From: Phycisphaera sp.
GTDB taxonomy: Bacteria > Planctomycetota > Phycisphaerae > Phycisphaerales > Phycisphaeraceae
Direction of reading: 5' to 3'
Length of the DNA: 64,000 nucleotides
Assembly (NCBI GenBank): GCA_016125215.1
Contig: WGMF01000011.1
Span: 30,382 to 94,381, forward strand
In this document: in pieces, positions 26,098 through 35,596 of the stretch
How the letters are laid out: the number at the start of each line of letters is the position of its first letter
How positions within the stretch are numbered: the stretch's first letter is position 1
Notes under the pieces: model-generated
Databases searched by the model: none
Seen by the model: only the letters and a program-made list of their open reading frames with translations
Told to the model about the DNA's origin: nothing
Made by a program: the position numbers and the translations under genes

Positions 26098-28908
26098 ATG
26101 ACAACACGCCCGGCCATCCCGACGCTTCTTCGCAAGCACCGCAACGTGATCCTCACGGTGGGCATGCTGTTGCTGTGGGCCTCGTGTACGCGCGTGGTGC
26201 GCCAGGACGAGTGGGACAAGCAGCGGGGTCCGGTCATCCCGCACGACACGTTCCCGGCGGATTGTTCGCTCTGTCACGTTGGGAATGACTGGAACACGCT
26301 CAAGGAGGATTTTGTATTCGACCACGAAAAGCAAACGGGCGTGGCGCTCAAGGGTGCGCACGCCAAGGCGCAGTGCCTGCGCTGCCACAATGACCGCGGG
26401 CCGGTGGCAAAGTTTGCCGCCAAGGGTTGCGTGGGGTGCCACGTCGACAAACACGGGGGCAAACTCGGGATCAACTGCAACACCTGCCACGACGAGCAGA
26501 GCTGGCGCCCGACCAACGCCATCGCCGAGCACAACCGCACGCGCTTCCCGCTCATCGGAACACACGCCGCAACCCAGTGCATCAAGTGCCACACCGGTGC
26601 CGACTCGGGCAACTTCTCCGGCCTCGATATTTCGTGTGTGGGCTGCCACATGTCGGACTATCAATCCGCCAAGAACCCCGACCACGTCGCGGGCGGTTTC
26701 GATACCGACTGCAAACGCTGCCACACGCCGATCTCCTGGCAGGGCGCTTCGATCGATCACCCCAGCAGCTTCCCGCTTTCGGCTGGGCACGCGGGATTGA
26801 ACTGCAACCAGTGTCACACGGGCAACACCTTCCAGGGCCTCTCGACCGACTGCGTCGCGTGCCACCTGAGTGATTACCAATCGACGACGAACCCGAACCA
26901 CGCCGCCAGCGGTTTTTCCACGAATTGCACGCAGTGCCACTCCACCAGCGCGTGGTTGGGCGCGAAGTTCAACCACCCGTCGAGCTTCCCACTCTCGGCC
27001 GGCCACGCGGGGCTCAAGTGTGCCGACTGCCACGTCGGCGGGAAGTTCCAGGGCCTGTCCACCGATTGTGTTGCCTGTCACCTCACGGACTTTCAGGCCA
27101 CGAAAGACCCCAACCACGTCGCCAGCGGCTTTGCCACGAACTGCACGCAGTGCCACACCACCAACTCATGGCAGGGCGCTAAATTCGATCATCCCGCGAG
27201 CTTCCCGCTCACCGCCGGCCACGCGGGGGTCAAGTGCACCGACTGCCACGTCGGAGGGAAGTATGACGGGCTGTCGAACAGTTGTGCTTCGTGTCACACA
27301 TCCGATTACCAGAAGACGAAAAACCCAAGCCACGCCGCGGCGGGTTTCGGGACGGACTGTGCGCAGTGCCACACCACCAGCGCGTGGCTTGGCGCGAAGT
27401 TCACGCACACCAACAGCTTCCCCCTGACCGGCGGACACAGCGGGCAGAGCTGCAACGCCTGTCACACGGGCAATAATTTCAAGGGCCAATCTTCGGAGTG
27501 TGTTTCCTGCCACCTCGCCGATTTCCAGTCTACGCAGAAGCCCAACCACACCGCCAGCGGGTTCGGCACGGATTGCAAGCAGTGCCACGAAACCAACCAG
27601 TGGAAGGGGGCACAGTTCACTCACACCAACAACTTCCCGCTCACCGGCAGCCACGCCGGCCTCAACTGCACCCAGTGCCACGTCGGTGGGAACTTCAAGG
27701 GCCTCTCCACCGATTGCGTGTCGTGCCACCTTGCGGACTATCAAAGCACGAAAGACCCCAACCACGCGGCGGCGGGTTTTGCAACAGACTGTAAGAAGTG
27801 CCACAACACCAACGCGTGGCAGGGCGCCGCATTCACACACACCAACACCTTCCCGCTCGCCGCCGGCCACGCGGGGCTTAAGTGCACCGATTGTCACGTC
27901 GGTGGAAAGTACCAGGGCCTTTCAAGTGATTGTGTCTCTTGCCACCTCACGGACTTCCAGGGGACGAAAGACCCCAACCACGTCGCCAGCGGGTTTGCCA
28001 CGGACTGCAGGCAGTGCCACACGACCACCACGTGGCAGGGCGCGAAGTTCGAGCACCCGGCCGCGTTCCCATTGGCCGCGGGCCATGCGGGGCTCAAGTG
28101 TTCCGATTGTCACGTCGGTGGGAACTTCAAGGGCCTCTCCTCCGATTGCGTGACGTGCCACCTCACCCACTACCAGGCCACGAAAAACCCAAACCACGCC
28201 GCGGCCGGTTTTGCCACGGATTGCAAGCAGTGCCACACGACGACCACGTGGACCGGCGCGAAGTTCAACCATCCCGCGAGCTTCCCGCTCAGCGCGGGAC
28301 ACGGCGGGCTCAATTGCACACAGTGTCACGTCGGCGGGAAGTACCAGGGACTATCGAGCGACTGCGTCACCTGCCACCTGACAAAGTATCAAGCCACCAA
28401 GGACCCCAATCACGCCGCGGCCGGCTTCCCCACCGATTGCAAGCAGTGCCACACGACGACCACGTGGTTGGGCGCGAAGTTCGACCACCCCGCGAGCTTC
28501 CCCCTCAGCGCGGGACACGGCGGGCTGAACTGCACCGATTGCCACGTCGGCGGCAAGTTCCAGGGGCTGTCGACCGATTGCGTCACGTGTCACCTCACGG
28601 ATTATCAGGGCACGACCAACCCCAACCACGCCGCCAGCGGATTCAGCACCACCTGCACCACGTGTCACACCAACATGAACACGTGGAAGGGCGCGGTCTT
28701 CAACCACACGTTCCCGATCACCAGCGGCGCGCACAAAGTCTTCAAGTGCAGCGACTGCCACCTCAACCCCGCCAACCAGCAGACCTTCAGTTGCACCCAC
28801 TGCCACGACCACAGCCAGACCACCATGAACAACAAGCACAGGGAAGTGCGAAACTACGTCTGGTCCAGCCCCGCATGTCTCAACTGCCACCCGAACGGGC
28901 GACACTGA
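26098..28908 (+). CDS. Surface lipoprotein cytochrome c with 37 CXXCH motifs in tri-heme repeats
   Basis: The 936-residue protein has a lipoprotein signal ending LLLWASC (Cys30), so it should be lipid-anchored at the outer membrane. I count 37 CXXCH sites. From heme 7 to heme 33 they fall in nine units of exactly 72 residues with Cys-to-Cys intervals of 31, 16 and 25. Each unit carries FPLxAGHxGLxCxxCHVGG-type and NPNHxAxGFxTxC-type segments whose His can act as distal ligands. The sequence is wholly hydrophilic after the signal. The gene starts 5 bp after the porin stop. This is the probable terminal, extracellular electron carrier of the conduit. A hairpin terminator follows at 29015-29046. 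Related CXXCH-repeat proteins exist in other electron-transferring bacteria. Confidence 0.93.
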   Translation: MTTRPAIPTLLRKHRNVILTVGMLLLWASCTRVVRQDEWDKQRGPVIPHDTFPADCSLCHVGNDWNTLKEDFVFDHEKQTGVALKGAHAKAQCLRCHNDRGPVAKFAAKGCVGCHVDKHGGKLGINCNTCHDEQSWRPTNAIAEHNRTRFPLIGTHAATQCIKCHTGADSGNFSGLDISCVGCHMSDYQSAKNPDHVAGGFDTDCKRCHTPISWQGASIDHPSSFPLSAGHAGLNCNQCHTGNTFQGLSTDCVACHLSDYQSTTNPNHAASGFSTNCTQCHSTSAWLGAKFNHPSSFPLSAGHAGLKCADCHVGGKFQGLSTDCVACHLTDFQATKDPNHVASGFATNCTQCHTTNSWQGAKFDHPASFPLTAGHAGVKCTDCHVGGKYDGLSNSCASCHTSDYQKTKNPSHAAAGFGTDCAQCHTTSAWLGAKFTHTNSFPLTGGHSGQSCNACHTGNNFKGQSSECVSCHLADFQSTQKPNHTASGFGTDCKQCHETNQWKGAQFTHTNNFPLTGSHAGLNCTQCHVGGNFKGLSTDCVSCHLADYQSTKDPNHAAAGFATDCKKCHNTNAWQGAAFTHTNTFPLAAGHAGLKCTDCHVGGKYQGLSSDCVSCHLTDFQGTKDPNHVASGFATDCRQCHTTTTWQGAKFEHPAAFPLAAGHAGLKCSDCHVGGNFKGLSSDCVTCHLTHYQATKNPNHAAAGFATDCKQCHTTTTWTGAKFNHPASFPLSAGHGGLNCTQCHVGGKYQGLSSDCVTCHLTKYQATKDPNHAAAGFPTDCKQCHTTTTWLGAKFDHPASFPLSAGHGGLNCTDCHVGGKFQGLSTDCVTCHLTDYQGTTNPNHAASGFSTTCTTCHTNMNTWKGAVFNHTFPITSGAHKVFKCSDCHLNPANQQTFSCTHCHDHSQTTMNNKHREVRNYVWSSPACLNCHPNGRH
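26710..28653 (+). repeat. Nine tandem 216-nt units encoding tri-heme modules
   Basis: Unit starts, taken at the first Cys codon, fall at 26710, 26926, 27142, 27358, 27574, 27790, 28006, 28222 and 28438. Every unit is exactly 216 nt with no insertion or deletion. Neighbouring units share long runs of identical codons, for example around CHVGGKFQGLSTDC, pointing to growth by unequal exchange. Confidence 0.95.
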
Positions 28909-29014
28909 GGCGACCACGGGTCGGGCGGCGACTTGACCGATGGAGTCCGGCCGTGTCCCTCATCATGGCGTGCCCGATCGGCGGGGGTATCCCATTGAGC
29001 CGGTCGCAATACAG

Positions 29015-29046
29015 CGACAAGCCCCGCGGGGGTGCGGGGCTTGTCG
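29015..29046. terminator. Bidirectional hairpin between cytochrome operon and hsp20
   Basis: Arms CGACAAGCCCCGC (29015-29027) and GCGGGGCTTGTCG (29034-29046) form a perfect 13-bp stem with loop GGGGGT. It lies between two convergent genes. There is no T tract on either side, so it may act with Rho or as an RNA-stabilising 3' end. Confidence 0.65.
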
Positions 29047-29082
29047 GGGTTGGCTGGTCTGTCGTTGACGCGACTGGGCGGG

Positions 29083-29529
29083 TTACTTCACTTCGATCTT
29101 ACGGGGCTTGACCTCGTCGCGTTTGTGGAGGGTCAGGCGGAGGACGCCGTTGTCGAGCTTGGCGTCGACCTTGTTTTCATCCACCGCCACCGGGAGCGTG
29201 AAGGCGCGGGCGACTCGGGTGAATCGGCGTTCGTTGAGGTGGGTGGCAGATTTCTTGGGGTCGCTGGCTTCGGCTTTACGCTGGGCGGTGATGGACAACA
29301 CGCCGTTCTCAAGCGTGACCTCGACCTGGTCCCTTGTGAAGCCCGGCAGCTCGGCGTCGACATAGAAGTGGGCCTCGTCTTCACGGATGTCCACGGGGTA
29401 GGAGCCGACCAGGTCGCCCATCTCGTTTTCCTGTCCGTACCAGCGGTTCATGGCTTTGTCGAACTCGTGCTGGAACACGTCGAGCGGGTTGTCGAAGATC
29501 GATCGGCTTCGTCGCAGGGTCGGTAACAT
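29083..29529 (-). CDS. Hsp20/alpha-crystallin small heat-shock protein
   Basis: This is a 148-residue cytosolic holdase chaperone that binds unfolding proteins and prevents aggregation. The alpha-crystallin domain runs from about residue 45 (YPVDIREDEAHFYVDAELPG) to 138, and includes LENGVLSITAQRK and the closing motif DNGVLRLTLHKR. The short C-terminal tail reads PRKIEVK, a variant of the I-x-I/V oligomerisation motif. The start is supported by AAAGGAGA about 6 nt upstream of the ATG. The gene is convergent with the cytochrome operon and separated from it by a strong hairpin, so it is probably unrelated in function. No CIRCE element was found upstream. Confidence 0.95.
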   Translation of the reverse strand: MLPTLRRSRSIFDNPLDVFQHEFDKAMNRWYGQENEMGDLVGSYPVDIREDEAHFYVDAELPGFTRDQVEVTLENGVLSITAQRKAEASDPKKSATHLNERRFTRVARAFTLPVAVDENKVDAKLDNGVLRLTLHKRDEVKPRKIEVK

Positions 29530-29629
29530 GGCAAGTCTCCTTTCTGGAAAAACAAGGTTTAACGGTTACGAAACATGTGATCCATCGAACGCCATAATAT
29601 TGGCAATCTTCGTGCCGGGCACTTGTCTG

Positions 29630-29658
29630 TAATATGTTGAAATTAATCCGCTTAACAA
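29630..29658 (-). promoter_or_regulatory. Possible sigma-70-like promoter of hsp20
   Basis: Reading the minus strand, TTGTTA (29658-29653), a 17-bp spacer and ATATTA (29635-29630) lie about 100 nt before the hsp20 ATG in an AT-rich spacer (29530-29808). The match to consensus is moderate. No heat-shock sigma or HrcA site was recognised. Confidence 0.3.
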
Positions 29659-29808
29659 AATCGTTCCAGCGTTGAAATTGCCGTTTTGGCAGTCGCCCGG
29701 ATTGACGGGCGTCATGTTGACAATCCGGCAGGATCACCCGGAGCGAAGTGGCGTTGGCGGCGCAATCCGATATCCTGATGTCAACTTTTAGCCCGTGGTG
29801 GGTCGGTC

Positions 29809-31002
29809 ATGGCGGCACGAAAGATCGCAAACGCGCAAGAGCACGGGACCCACTCCATGCGACGCACCCGGCCGCGCGTGCTGGTCAACGTTGTTGACCG
29901 TGCGCTGATCGAGCTTGCCCGGCAGTGGCAGTGGGACCTGGTGGACCTGGGCATCACGCGCGGCGTCATCCCGGAAGATCCCTACCCGGTTGGGGCCATT
30001 CTCGATTTGGATGCCAACCACAGCGTGGTCAAGACCCTCTTGGACAAGGGTTGCCACGTTGTGCGTCACGGCTATCTCCCTGACGACCTGGACAGCCGGT
30101 TGCCCGCGGTATTGCCCGACCGGGACGACCACGCCAGGCAAGCGGTCGAGCACTTTGCCCAGCGCCGGTTCAAACACGTGGCGTATGTCGGTTACGACCC
30201 GCTCGACCCGCAGGCCCAGCTCGGCCCGCTCTACCACATGTTTCGGCGTTACGCCCTCGAAGCCGGCATGGCGTTTGAGATGATCTCGCTCAAACATGAG
30301 GGTGGCCAACTCAAGACACCCACCCTCCGTCACGAAAGACGCATGAAGGCCCTGGCCAACTGGCTCATCGGCTTGCCCAAGCCCGTGGGCATCTTCACCT
30401 ACTCCGACATCACCGCTTCCAACATCATCCTGGCCTGTCAGCAGCCGGACGTGCCCGTGCCCGAGCGTGTCGCGGTGCTGGGCCTGGGAGACAACGAACT
30501 GGTCTGCGAGCTGAATCCGGTGACGCTCTCTTCCGTGGATACCGCGGCGGACGAGGGTTCGAGGCAGGCGATGTGGCTGGTTCGGCAACTCATCGAGGGT
30601 CACGCGCCGCCGACCGAGCCGATCATGGTCAAGTCGCGCGGCGTCCATACCCGGCGCAGCACCGACACGCTGGCGGTCGAAGACCCGACGCTGGCTCGGG
30701 TGCTGCGCTTCATGTGGGACCACGCCGACCTGGACCTCTCCGTGGACGACATCGCAAAGGAAGTCGGGATCAGTCGGCGGAGCCTGCAACGCGCTTTCCA
30801 GGTCCACCTCGGCCGGGGCGTGACCGTCGAGATGCGACGCAGGCGCCTCGAGAAATTCAAAGAGGCGCTCGAAACCACCCAGACGCCCGTCGCTGAGCTG
30901 GCACCGCTCTATGGCTTTCGCACACTGGCCTACATGCACCAGTGCTTCCGCGAGGCCTTCGACACGACGCCCCACCAGTACCGCGCCCGGCTCCGGCGGT
31001 GA
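29809..31002 (+). CDS. XylR-type transcriptional regulator (LacI-like sensor plus AraC HTH)
   Basis: This is a 397-residue cytosolic regulator. Residues about 20-280 form a periplasmic-binding-protein-like sugar-sensing domain (PVGIFTYSDITASNIILAC and ERVAVLGLGDNELVCE are typical). The last 100 residues form two AraC-type helix-turn-helices, with VDDIAKEVGISRRSLQRAFQ and a closing YMHQCFREAFDTTPHQYR. This domain order is that of XylR-like activators, abundant in planctomycetes next to glycan-degrading genes. It lies directly upstream of a GH29 fucosidase, so it most likely senses the released sugar and activates the downstream genes. An in-frame ATG at 29857 is an alternative start. Confidence 0.92.
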   Translation: MAARKIANAQEHGTHSMRRTRPRVLVNVVDRALIELARQWQWDLVDLGITRGVIPEDPYPVGAILDLDANHSVVKTLLDKGCHVVRHGYLPDDLDSRLPAVLPDRDDHARQAVEHFAQRRFKHVAYVGYDPLDPQAQLGPLYHMFRRYALEAGMAFEMISLKHEGGQLKTPTLRHERRMKALANWLIGLPKPVGIFTYSDITASNIILACQQPDVPVPERVAVLGLGDNELVCELNPVTLSSVDTAADEGSRQAMWLVRQLIEGHAPPTEPIMVKSRGVHTRRSTDTLAVEDPTLARVLRFMWDHADLDLSVDDIAKEVGISRRSLQRAFQVHLGRGVTVEMRRRRLEKFKEALETTQTPVAELAPLYGFRTLAYMHQCFREAFDTTPHQYRARLRR

Positions 31003-31063
31003 ACCCGTTATCATGCCCATCGATCTGCGGGTTGAACTTCACAATGATTTCAGAAGAGTGAGC

Positions 31064-32368
31064 ATGGATACTAGCGCAACACAACAGCGTTTGAAATGGT
31101 GGCGCGAGGCACGCCTGGGCATGTTTATCCACTGGGGCTGTTACAGCACGCTCTGTCGCGGCGAACAGGTCATCCTCCGCGACCTGATGCCGCTGCACGA
31201 ATACACCAAAATCGCAAACGACTTCAAGCCCGCCAAAGACTGGGCAGACCACATCGCCGACCAGGCTGTGCGAATGGGCGCGAGATACACGGTGCTCACC
31301 ACACGCCACCACGACGGGTACTGCCTCTTCGACACCAAGACCGATGGCTTCAACGCGGTCAAGACCGGCCCCGGCCGCGACCTTGTCCGCGAGTATGTCG
31401 AGGCCGCCCGCAAGCGTGGCTTGAAAGTAGGCTTGTATTACTCGATCGTGAACTGGCGATGGCGCGGCTTCTGGGACCCGGCTGGGTATCCCGACGATCT
31501 TCCCAAGATCGTCCAGCAGGTCCACGACCAGGTCGCCGAGTTGATGACGAACTACGGCAAGATCGACATCCTGTGGTACGACGTCTCCGCTGTGCCGGGG
31601 GGTAACTCGCCCGGGTCGTTTGGGTATCAGCCCTCCCCGCTTGGCCCGACCTCGGCGGAGTTTTACCGGTCGGCGGAACTCAACGCGAAGGTCCGCCAAC
31701 TCCAGCCCCACATCCTCATCAACAACCGCAGCGGCACGCCCGAAGACTTCGGCACGCCCGAGCAGCACGTCACCGCCGACAGCGACGACCGGGCGTGGGA
31801 AGCGTGCATGACGAAAAACTTTGCCCCCAACTGGGCCTGCGTAAACCACTCCGTCGCCGACAAGAGTGCGGGGCAGGTCCTCTTCCACATGATGGACGCC
31901 TTCCGAAAGGGCGGGAACTTTCTTTTCAACATCGGCCCCGATGCGCAGGGGCACGTGTTGCCGCGCGACCGTGAAGCGCTGGACCAGATCGGCCAATGGC
32001 TCAAACGCAACAGTGATGCGGTCTTCACCACATCGGGTGATTCGATCACGCACGGCCGCGGCCAGGGCGCGTGCTACCACTACGGCATGTTCACCACGAC
32101 AGGCACCACCGCCTACCTCACACTCTTTTTCTACCCCCGGGAATACCTCGTGATCTCGAAGGTCGGCGGGAATCTCAAGAGCGCGTCGATCCTCTCCACC
32201 GGCCAGCCCCTGCAAGTCCAACGGCTGTCCAACCAGCGCTACCGCATCACCGGCCTGCCCTTGAAGATGCCCGACGAGCTTGCCACGGTGCTCAAGCTCG
32301 AGTTTGAAAAACCGCCTCATACACTCGAATGGTCCGGTGCCGAGTGGCTGGAAGGTCAATTGACGTAA
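31064..32368 (+). CDS. Alpha-L-fucosidase, GH29
   Basis: This is a 434-residue glycoside hydrolase expected to remove alpha-L-fucose from glycans by a retaining mechanism. The family start motif LGMFIHWGCYS is near residue 20, YTVLTTRHHDGYCLFD follows near 85, and the nucleophile region KIDILWYDVS places the candidate nucleophile at Asp173. GGNFLFNIGPDAQG is the usual motif before the end of the barrel. No signal peptide is visible from ATG 31064, so the enzyme may be intracellular. An in-frame ATG at 31013 would add 17 residues. The regulator upstream and the glycan-related genes downstream support a role in fucose-containing polysaccharide use. Confidence 0.93.
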   Translation: MDTSATQQRLKWWREARLGMFIHWGCYSTLCRGEQVILRDLMPLHEYTKIANDFKPAKDWADHIADQAVRMGARYTVLTTRHHDGYCLFDTKTDGFNAVKTGPGRDLVREYVEAARKRGLKVGLYYSIVNWRWRGFWDPAGYPDDLPKIVQQVHDQVAELMTNYGKIDILWYDVSAVPGGNSPGSFGYQPSPLGPTSAEFYRSAELNAKVRQLQPHILINNRSGTPEDFGTPEQHVTADSDDRAWEACMTKNFAPNWACVNHSVADKSAGQVLFHMMDAFRKGGNFLFNIGPDAQGHVLPRDREALDQIGQWLKRNSDAVFTTSGDSITHGRGQGACYHYGMFTTTGTTAYLTLFFYPREYLVISKVGGNLKSASILSTGQPLQVQRLSNQRYRITGLPLKMPDELATVLKLEFEKPPHTLEWSGAEWLEGQLT

Positions 32369-32431
32369 ACGCGACAGAGTCGGATAAAATCGTTTGTTCT
32401 CACCGGTCAGCCTTTTCACAAGGAGCGTACT

Positions 32432-35400
32432 GTGACCCGCGCACAAAATTCCTTTGTTGTGTGGAAGACGATCCGATCCACGATTCAACACGTTGCGCTG
32501 CTTGGCCTGTCGCTGTGGGCTGTGGCGTGGGGTCATGCGCCGGCGGTGGCGGCGGCAGACCCTTATTACACCCAGCCACAGGTCTACAACTCACGCCCGC
32601 CGACCGACCGCGGCTACATGTTCGGCCACATCGGGCCGACCGGCATCGTCGCCTACATCAACCCCGGCGTGCTCGTCACCGTCGAAGAGATGCAGCCCGG
32701 CAGCCCCGCAGAGGGAAAGTTCAAAAAGGGCGACATCCTCCTCGGCGTCAACGGCAAGACGCTCAAGGGCCTCAACCCGTTCGTCGTGATGGGCGAAGCG
32801 ATCACACGGGCCGAGGCAACCGACGGCAAGCTGACTTTCAAAGTGTTATCCGGTGAGGTCGAACACGAGGTGGCCCTGACGATCCCCGTGTTGGGCCGTT
32901 ACAGCAAGACCTGGCCCGTTGACGACGCCAAGTCAAAAAAAATCATCGAACAGGCCGCAAGATTTTACGCGGGCCCGAACGACGCTTCGGAGATCGACGA
33001 CGAGGTCCAGATCAAGGGCCACGGCGTCGAGGGCGCATTGGTCTGCCTGTTCCTGCTGTCCACCGGCGACGATCAATACCTCCCCTACGTGAAAAAATAC
33101 ATCCGGGGCTTCGAGTCCAACCTCCAGGGCATCGGGGACAACACGTGGTACAACGGCTACAACGGCATCGCGGTGTGCGAGTATTACCTGCGCACCGGCG
33201 ATCAAGACGTGCTGCCCGTCATCCAGTATTACTGTGACGACGCCAAGAGACGACAGAAGTTCGGCTGCGCCTGGACACACTGGGGCGGCGACATCCACCC
33301 ACGCTACGTCGCGGGCGGCCTGATGAACCCCGCCAGCTCGCAGGTGCTCACCACGCTCCTGCTGGCCAAGGAATGCGGGGCCGACGTGGACGACGCCACG
33401 CTGCTGGGCTGTCTCAAATACTTCTACCGCTTTGCCGGCCACGGTTCGGTGGCCTACGGCGACCACCGGGCCGAGGGCGGGCTGGGGTCCAACGGCAAGG
33501 ACGCCATGATCGCCGCCGCGATGCAGGTCGCCATGTCCTCGTCGGGCGACACGACCCTCTACAAGGCGGCTCGCGACGACCTGGCCATGAACAATCTCCA
33601 AAGCTACGCCTCGCTGGCAACGGGCCACGCCGACGAGGGCCGCGGCGACGCGGTCTGGCGCGGCCTCGTGGCTACCTACCTCAAGGACCAAAAGCCAGAT
33701 GAATACCGCTCGATGATGGACCGCCTCACCTGGTGGTTCGACCTCTCACGTTATTTCGACGGCTCGATGGGCATCGCGGTCACGCAGCGCTTCCAGGACC
33801 CCGGCTCGGGCGCGGGCGTCATGCTGGCCTACACCGCGCCGCTCAAGACTCTCCAGATCTCCGGCGCCCCGCGATCGAAATACGCACACGACTTCAAACT
33901 CCCCGACCGCCTCTGGGGCCGACCCGCAGACCTCGCATTCCTGAGCATCGAGCACAACCCCAAGTACCTCGCGTTCGGTCCGGAAGACGAGCCGCACGTC
34001 ATCATGAACCGCCTGGGTAACGCTTATAAAAAAGTCGATGACAACCGGGGCCTCTCCCACGACTGGGTCCTTCGGAACATCTACCACCACCGATATGTCT
34101 TCCGCTCACAGGCCGCCAAGACGCTCTTCAAGATGGGACACCTGGGCGACCTCGAACGCCTGCTCTCCGACCCCGACCCACGCGTCCGACGCGCAGCACT
34201 CGACGGCCTGATCGACTGGAACTACTGGTTCGCCGCCGGCCGCGACCAGATCAAACCCGAGCAGTTCACCCCCGGCATGATCGACGCCATCTTCAAGATG
34301 GTCAACGACCCCGACGAGGCGATCTATGTCGTCGAGGGCGCGCTCTTTGCCATACGCAACATGCCCGCCGACGTGATCCACGAGCACGTCAAGGACATCA
34401 TGCCATGGACCACCAGCGACGAGTGGTGGCTGCGACAGGCCTCGTTCATGGCGCTGCAAGGCCTCGAAAAAGACGACAAGCTCTACGTTGAAGTGGTGCC
34501 CACGCTCATCGACATGATGGTCAACGAATACCACACCATGCCGCGCGAGGCGATGAACAACACGCTGGCCAAGGCCATGAAAAAAGACGGCCCCGCACAG
34601 GCGTTGATCCTGGCCGGCTTCGAGAGGGCCGCACGTGAAAGCCTCATCAAACCCGACGCCCTCGCCCAAGAGGGAACCTACAACGTGATACAGAGCGCTA
34701 AAGAAGCCATCGCCGCCAAACCCGAGTCGGCTGTGAAGATCGCACAGGACCTCCGGGCACGCTTCGACCTCATCGACACGGAAAGCCTCGCCGGCATCGT
34801 CGCCGCCTCCGAAACCAAGGGCCGCGCCGGCTTCTACCCCCTGCTCAATGAACTCGACGAGACCCACCGCAGCACGCTCAAAGACATCCTCTACAACGAC
34901 TACCGACCCGAACTGCTCAAACGACTCAAGGCCACCGCGGGCGTCGACCTGGGACTGCTCAACACCGTCCTTGCCCTGACAAGCCTCGAAAAAGAAGTCC
35001 CCGGCTGGCAGGTCCTCGGCAAGCCCGAAGCGCCCCAGCGCGTCTGGCACTACTTCTCCCTCGACCCCACACGTGAAGACGAGATCATGCCCAAGCGTGA
35101 GAAGAAACGCTTCCGGGACATCACCCTCCCCGACGCGATGAATGGCTGGTTCAAACCCGACTTCGACGACAGCAAGTGGAACACCGGTTACGCACCCATC
35201 GGCACTGGTGAGTTCGGCAAGGGCGACGAAGCCGTGCCCAACCGATCCGACTGGGGCAACGGCGAGTTCCTCCTCGCGCGCACAAACTTCACAATCGACA
35301 ACCCGGACTACGACCTCTACCGCCTCTGCATCCACCACAACCAGGGCTTCCACATCTACATCAACGGTAAAAAAGTGAGCACCTACATCTGGTGGACCGA

Positions 35401-35584
35401 CCCCAAGCCCAGCTACCGCGTGCTCGATGACAACGATGTCAAGCTCCTCAAGAAGGGCGTCAACACCCTGGCGGTCTACTGCAACGGCGAGTACCCCGCC
35501 GACATGAAGGCCAAATTCAAGGAGACCTTCGTCGGCAAGCTCGATTGCTGGATCGAAGGTCTCCGCAAGTCCGACCTCGAGTGA
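32432..35584 (+). CDS. Large exported PDZ/HEAT-repeat protein (DUF6288-like)
   Basis: The protein has 1050 residues from GTG 32432, with AAGGAG 7 nt upstream fixing the start. A signal peptide ends near AVAAA. A PDZ-like domain follows (about 45-145; GDILLGVNGKTLKGLNPF). An alpha-helical region of about 400 residues resembles the uncharacterised DUF6288 family, with SNGKDAMIAAAMQVAM and THWGGDIHPRYVAGG. HEAT-like repeats (about 565-800) include LLSDPDPRVRRAALDGLIDW. A C-terminal beta-sandwich (about 885-1040) carries HNQGFHIYINGKKV, like carbohydrate-binding jelly rolls. No catalytic function can be assigned. It lies 63 bp after the fucosidase gene and is probably co-transcribed with it. Confidence 0.75.
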   Translation: MTRAQNSFVVWKTIRSTIQHVALLGLSLWAVAWGHAPAVAAADPYYTQPQVYNSRPPTDRGYMFGHIGPTGIVAYINPGVLVTVEEMQPGSPAEGKFKKGDILLGVNGKTLKGLNPFVVMGEAITRAEATDGKLTFKVLSGEVEHEVALTIPVLGRYSKTWPVDDAKSKKIIEQAARFYAGPNDASEIDDEVQIKGHGVEGALVCLFLLSTGDDQYLPYVKKYIRGFESNLQGIGDNTWYNGYNGIAVCEYYLRTGDQDVLPVIQYYCDDAKRRQKFGCAWTHWGGDIHPRYVAGGLMNPASSQVLTTLLLAKECGADVDDATLLGCLKYFYRFAGHGSVAYGDHRAEGGLGSNGKDAMIAAAMQVAMSSSGDTTLYKAARDDLAMNNLQSYASLATGHADEGRGDAVWRGLVATYLKDQKPDEYRSMMDRLTWWFDLSRYFDGSMGIAVTQRFQDPGSGAGVMLAYTAPLKTLQISGAPRSKYAHDFKLPDRLWGRPADLAFLSIEHNPKYLAFGPEDEPHVIMNRLGNAYKKVDDNRGLSHDWVLRNIYHHRYVFRSQAAKTLFKMGHLGDLERLLSDPDPRVRRAALDGLIDWNYWFAAGRDQIKPEQFTPGMIDAIFKMVNDPDEAIYVVEGALFAIRNMPADVIHEHVKDIMPWTTSDEWWLRQASFMALQGLEKDDKLYVEVVPTLIDMMVNEYHTMPREAMNNTLAKAMKKDGPAQALILAGFERAARESLIKPDALAQEGTYNVIQSAKEAIAAKPESAVKIAQDLRARFDLIDTESLAGIVAASETKGRAGFYPLLNELDETHRSTLKDILYNDYRPELLKRLKATAGVDLGLLNTVLALTSLEKEVPGWQVLGKPEAPQRVWHYFSLDPTREDEIMPKREKKRFRDITLPDAMNGWFKPDFDDSKWNTGYAPIGTGEFGKGDEAVPNRSDWGNGEFLLARTNFTIDNPDYDLYRLCIHHNQGFHIYINGKKVSTYIWWTDPKPSYRVLDDNDVKLLKKGVNTLAVYCNGEYPADMKAKFKETFVGKLDCWIEGLRKSDLE

Positions 35585-35596
35585 CCCGAGATTCTC

